Program-made: the position numbers and the translations under genes
From: Bacteroidota bacterium
Lineage (GTDB): Bacteria > Bacteroidota > Ignavibacteria > Ignavibacteriales > Melioribacteraceae
Assembly (NCBI GenBank): GCA_023397505.1
Contig: JAEWUC010000003.1
Coordinates: forward strand, 496,001-560,000
DNA length: 64,000 bases
Direction: 5' to 3'
The notes under the pieces: generated by a model
Told to the model about the DNA's origin: nothing
Database searches by the model: none
The model's input: the letters and a program-made list of their open reading frames with translations, nothing else
Part shown: piece by piece, positions 60,907 to 64,000 of the stretch
How the letters are laid out: the number at the start of each line of letters is the position of its first letter
How positions within the stretch are numbered: the stretch's first letter is position 1

Positions 60907-63312
60907 TTACACCAATGATTCTTTCGATCTTCTGAAAGCAGATACAACAAATCCAATAGCCATTGTTATTACTCCAAGCCAAACTAAACTTATAAACGGT
61001 TTTGTACTCGCATCGACTGTTAATATTTCCTTGGGTGAACTCATTTGTGTATTTGAAACACCTTCAAGTTTTTCAAAAGATAAAACAACTTCGGAACTTG
61101 AAGCATTCATGTTTACAATACTTATTCTCAAGTTCGCTTCGGGAATTTCAACGGGAATGTAAACCGGTCCCTGTCCCGAATTTTCCATGTATGGTTCGGT
61201 TTTAAATTCTTTGCCTTCATATTTTATTGATAGGTCGGCACCGATTTTAAACGAACCGCCGCTCATCATGCTGCTCATATCTTTAGGCATAACAAACTTG
61301 TTGAAAATAATTTCCTTGCCGTCGAAATTAACCGATGCGCCTTGTTTCAATGCCGCGGTTGATCCTTCATTGGTCGGCGTGCCTTCATCATAACTTACCG
61401 GCGCAACATAAAAATCTTTTGTTAGCCCAACAAGTATATCCGGTTCGCGCATCAAGCTATTGTTAAACTCCGCAACAAACATAACAGGTTTAACAATACG
61501 AGAACTACCGCCGTCGCTGACTTCAATATTAAAATGGTATTTTTTCCCGTTATCAAAAGGTTCATATCCGGTGAAAGTTAAATCATGGCCAAGCACGTTT
61601 GTTTTCTCACCTTTAACAAGATCAACTTGTTTTTCTTGAGAATGCCCCGCCGTAGCGAGAACACCGATAAAAAACAAAGCGATACCAATATGAGCAACAT
61701 AAGCGCCCAGATGACTTTTTCTTCCCTTCAAAATTTTAACAGCGATCTCACCGTTTACAAATAGAGCGAATGCAGAAGAGAGAGTTAAAAGTATTAACAT
61801 TACATCGTAAACGCCGCCAAAGACAATAATAGCGGCAGTTAATATAATAGAAGCTATTATTGAAAACTGCGATTGCTTCCACAAATCTTTTTTGTCTGTC
61901 GTTTTCCATTTTAGCAACAAACTGAATCCGTTTAACAAACCGATTATAATCGCAATAGGAAGATTTAATTCATTATAAAACTTCAATTCAACTGTCTGGC
62001 CAAAAATCGGGGCACTTGTTCCGACCCAAACAATAATTGCGGAAGCTATTAAAGCAACCGCGCCAGTGAACAGTGCGAGTTCTCTTGAAAGTACATTTTC
62101 TTCAAACGAAAAATTTTCGGATAGATATTTCCATCTGTAAATTATCATCCCGATCCCCATCAAACCGAACAAACTTAAAAACAGTACCAGGAAGAAATAA
62201 ACCATCATACCGGGGTCAACAAAGGAGTGAACGGAAGCATCGCCGAGAATTCCGCTCCGTGTTAGAAACGTACTGTAAATAACGAGAATAAATGTAAGAA
62301 TGCTTAGCATCAAATTAGTTTTAACAAATCTTCCGGCGGAATTGCCGCCTTCTTTATCCTGCGTTTTCTTTTGAACAAGCAATGTATGGATTGAAGCAAC
62401 ACCAATAATCCAGGGTATAAGCGATGAGTTTTCAACAGGATCCCATCCCCAATAACCTCCCCATCCCAAAACACCATAAGCCCAATAACCGCCGAGCATA
62501 ATTGCAACTCCGAGAACCATCGTTCCGATTAGCACCCACGGTAATGATTGTTTAACCCAATCTTTGTATTCGTTTTTAATTAATGCCGCAAGAGCAAATG
62601 AAAATGGAACAGCCGACATTGCGAATCCCACGAACAAAATAGGAGGATGAATCTGCATCCAAAAATTTTGTAAAAGCGGATTTAATCCTTTGCCTTCAAT
62701 TATAAATTGATTCATCGAAACGCCGTTTGAAAGAAGCGTTGCATAAAGGTCGCGGCCGACTTGAATAAATTGTTTACCGGATTGCGGATCGCTGAAAATA
62801 AAATTTTGCAGCGTAGGCAATGATAGATACGCCGGGTTGATACTTTTCAAATCAACAAATTCAGGTGAAGTCCAAATTAAATTAAACGGTGATTTTAAAA
62901 GCGGGTTGACCATTAAAATCAGAAATGATAAGGCAAGAGTGAAAATCATCATTACTCTCGGTTCAAGGTCGCCACGCTTCGAAGTATATTCTAGAAGTAT
63001 CAAACCGATTATTGCCGAAAACAAAGTCCACAATAAAAAGCTTCCTTCCTGCCCAGCGTAAAATGTCGACATTAATAAACCGGTTGGAAGATCGCTTCCG
63101 CTGTAATTATATATATACTTGTATTCGAATTGATGAGTAAGAATTGCATGCAGCAACAATGCGCTTGCGGCCATAACCATAATTGCGGTTGCGTGAAACC
63201 CGATACGAGCAAGCGGTAATGTATTTTGATAACCTTTATAGGTTAAGAAATACATAATAACGGAAAAAACACCGGCGGCAAGCGCCAGTGATAATAAAAT
63301 ATTACCAATCAT
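60907..63312 (-). CDS. ccmF: Cytochrome c haem lyase subunit CcmF
   Basis: 801 residues with about fifteen membrane helices. The haem-handling WWD-type motif is GWGGYWGWDPVENSSLIPW, preceded by GYWAYG. The conserved PPILFVGF and the LTRSGIL segments are also CcmF features. A periplasmic domain follows at about 590-770, and the last helix is near the C terminus. CcmF transfers haem from holo-CcmE to CxxCH sites of apocytochromes on the outer face of the membrane. AGGAG precedes the ATG. The gene lies 21 bp after ccmE. Confidence 0.93.
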   Translation of the reverse strand: MIGNILLSLALAAGVFSVIMYFLTYKGYQNTLPLARIGFHATAIMVMAASALLLHAILTHQFEYKYIYNYSGSDLPTGLLMSTFYAGQEGSFLLWTLFSAIIGLILLEYTSKRGDLEPRVMMIFTLALSFLILMVNPLLKSPFNLIWTSPEFVDLKSINPAYLSLPTLQNFIFSDPQSGKQFIQVGRDLYATLLSNGVSMNQFIIEGKGLNPLLQNFWMQIHPPILFVGFAMSAVPFSFALAALIKNEYKDWVKQSLPWVLIGTMVLGVAIMLGGYWAYGVLGWGGYWGWDPVENSSLIPWIIGVASIHTLLVQKKTQDKEGGNSAGRFVKTNLMLSILTFILVIYSTFLTRSGILGDASVHSFVDPGMMVYFFLVLFLSLFGLMGIGMIIYRWKYLSENFSFEENVLSRELALFTGAVALIASAIIVWVGTSAPIFGQTVELKFYNELNLPIAIIIGLLNGFSLLLKWKTTDKKDLWKQSQFSIIASIILTAAIIVFGGVYDVMLILLTLSSAFALFVNGEIAVKILKGRKSHLGAYVAHIGIALFFIGVLATAGHSQEKQVDLVKGEKTNVLGHDLTFTGYEPFDNGKKYHFNIEVSDGGSSRIVKPVMFVAEFNNSLMREPDILVGLTKDFYVAPVSYDEGTPTNEGSTAALKQGASVNFDGKEIIFNKFVMPKDMSSMMSGGSFKIGADLSIKYEGKEFKTEPYMENSGQGPVYIPVEIPEANLRISIVNMNASSSEVVLSFEKLEGVSNTQMSSPKEILTVDASTKPFISLVWLGVITMAIGFVVSAFRRSKESLV

Positions 63313-63333
63313 AAGATCTCCTAACTGCTTAAA

Positions 63334-63723
63334 TTAAGCCCCGGCTTGTTTAACCGGCTGTTCTTGATATTTGGAAGGACATTTGGTTAGAATATCGTTC
63401 GCGTGGAAAACACCGTCTTGATATTTGCCCGTTGCTACAATGCTTGTTGACGATTCAAAATTATTGGGCATTGCGCCGTGATACATAACTTTCATAACAT
63501 TGCCCGCATCGTCTTTCATATAAAAAGAAAAAATTTTGTTTTCTTTATCGATGTTGTAATTTCTTTCTTTAATCCAGCTTCCGGTTGCTTTAACGGTTTT
63601 ACCGGCGCCCATTACTTTTGCAAAATTGTTTTCATACTGAACGTTGGTTTGGGTAAAGAGGTAAATCATTATTCCAAGAAACACAACGATGATTCCCCCG
63701 CCGAACATATATTTATTTTTCAT
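63334..63723 (-). CDS. ccmE: Periplasmic haem chaperone CcmE, CxxxY variant
   Basis: 129 residues from the ATG at 63723 (AAAGGAG ahead); an upstream TTG at 63747 would add a false leader. One N-terminal helix (about 7-23) anchors a periplasmic OB-fold. VKATGSWIKERN, FYMKDDAGNVMKVMYHGAMP and VATGKYQDGVFHANDILTK are the CcmE blocks. The haem-attachment site, normally His in a LAKHDE context, reads TKCPSKY here: Cys115 and Tyr119 form the CxxxY motif described for CcmE of archaea and some sulphate reducers. The gene is otherwise complete. Confidence 0.93.
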   Translation of the reverse strand: MKNKYMFGGGIIVVFLGIMIYLFTQTNVQYENNFAKVMGAGKTVKATGSWIKERNYNIDKENKIFSFYMKDDAGNVMKVMYHGAMPNNFESSTSIVATGKYQDGVFHANDILTKCPSKYQEQPVKQAGA

Positions 63724-63727
63724 ATAA

Positions 63728-63883
63728 TTATTTCTCCTTTGATGCAATTTCTTTTTCGATAGCTTTTAAACGCTTATCGGTATTGTTCAGAAATAAAAAA
63801 ATACCGAGCCAAATAACAAGCACAATAAACATTACAATATATATAGAATTGTTTTCGAGAAAACCAAAGAATCCGCCTTCCAA
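63728..63883 (-). CDS. ccmD: CcmD-like small membrane protein
   Basis: 51 residues from a TTG (GAGG six bases ahead) to the TAA at 63728-63730. The chain starts LEGGFFGFLENNSIYIV and has one helix (about 14-32), then a charged tail ending KRLKAIEKEIASKEK. CcmD proteins are short, poorly conserved and sit between ccmC and ccmE, helping to release holo-CcmE from CcmABC; size, topology and position all fit. It ends 4 bp before the ccmE start. Confidence 0.78.
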   Translation of the reverse strand: MEGGFFGFLENNSIYIVMFIVLVIWLGIFLFLNNTDKRLKAIEKEIASKEK

Positions 63884-63895
63884 TTTTACCTCAAT

Positions 63896-64000
63896 CTATT
63901 TTTTAGATAAACTTTCGCTTATGATAATTAATTTATACCTGATTTTCCAAATCCAGAAATAAAGCATTGTAAATGCAACGAGCGAAATGTAAAACACAAG
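63896..64000 (-). CDS. ccmC: C-terminal end of CcmC (partial)
   Basis: The last 34 residues are visible: LVFYISLVAFTMLYFWIWKIRY and KLIIISESLSKK, then TAG at 63896-63898. A final membrane helix followed by a basic tail with a W-K-x-R-Y-K pattern is typical of the end of CcmC, the haem exporter-side subunit that loads CcmE. Assignment rests on this fragment and on the ccmC-ccmD-ccmE-ccmF order. The stop is 12 bp before the ccmD-like TTG. Confidence 0.68.
   Translation of the reverse strand, partial: LVFYISLVAFTMLYFWIWKIRYKLIIISESLSKK

Noticed and set aside
63724..63747. TTG start for ccmE
   Set aside because: The added residues encode the Shine-Dalgarno region itself (AAAGGAG) and overlap the ccmD-like gene; the ATG at 63723 is better.

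Overview
The window is AT-rich bacterial chromosome. Gene content points to the Bacteroidota/Chlorobi side of the tree, most likely an Ignavibacteria-type organism. The clues are a large array of FtsX/MacB-type permeases with MLKNYFKIAFRN-like N termini, PF05635 four-helix-bundle proteins, many multihaem c-type cytochromes, System I cytochrome c maturation, sigma-54 activators and frequent TTG starts. The assignment is an inference; no rRNA or tRNA gene was seen.

Layout. (1) 1-3085, minus strand: a small carbohydrate locus with an edge-truncated secreted protein, a GH43-type arabinan-degrading enzyme with a lectin-like tail, and a lipoprotein. (2) 3086-3884: a decayed region with the frameshifted 3' end of a lost permease and a 21-bp-period repeat that may be a solo insertion-sequence end. 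(3) 3885-27374, minus strand: an ABC export locus with eight intact large FtsX-type permeases, two MacB/LolD-like ATPases, one membrane fusion protein, one small membrane protein and two four-helix-bundle genes (one frameshifted). A permease/four-helix/ATPase cassette appears twice, and short GC-rich palindromes sit between genes. (4) 27375-30332: a divergent control region with a 16-bp palindrome and a -24/-12 promoter, then a sigma-54 response regulator and its histidine kinase. (5) 30636-37341, plus strand: a cytochrome cluster with a 16-haem cytochrome fused to a b-type membrane domain, a tetrahaem cytochrome, an outer-membrane beta-barrel, a 14-haem cytochrome and a nine-site lipoprotein cytochrome, closed by a strong terminator. 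It reads as a quinol-to-cell-surface electron conduit. (6) 38469-54893, mostly plus: a nearly complete haem pathway (hemX-like, hemA, hemC, hemD, hemE, hemN, hemH, protoporphyrinogen oxidase, hemB, hemL) with trmO, an M3 peptidase, an MFS transporter, a thioesterase and a cupin between them. (7) 54895-60623: a two-CW protein, bacteriohaemerythrin, a PflX-like radical SAM protein, an acyl-CoA synthetase flanked by two paralogous stand-alone receiver proteins, and an outer-membrane protein. (8) 60853-64000, minus: ccmC (partial), a ccmD-like gene, ccmE and ccmF. The ccmE product has a CxxxY haem-attachment motif in place of the usual histidine.

Regions 5, 6 and 8 form one theme: haem synthesis, covalent haem attachment and the multihaem proteins that use it. 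Region 3 is a separate envelope-export locus that appears to be under its own divergent two-component, sigma-54-dependent switch. Several starts were moved from the longest open frame to an internal ATG with a good Shine-Dalgarno sequence; each case is noted in its entry.
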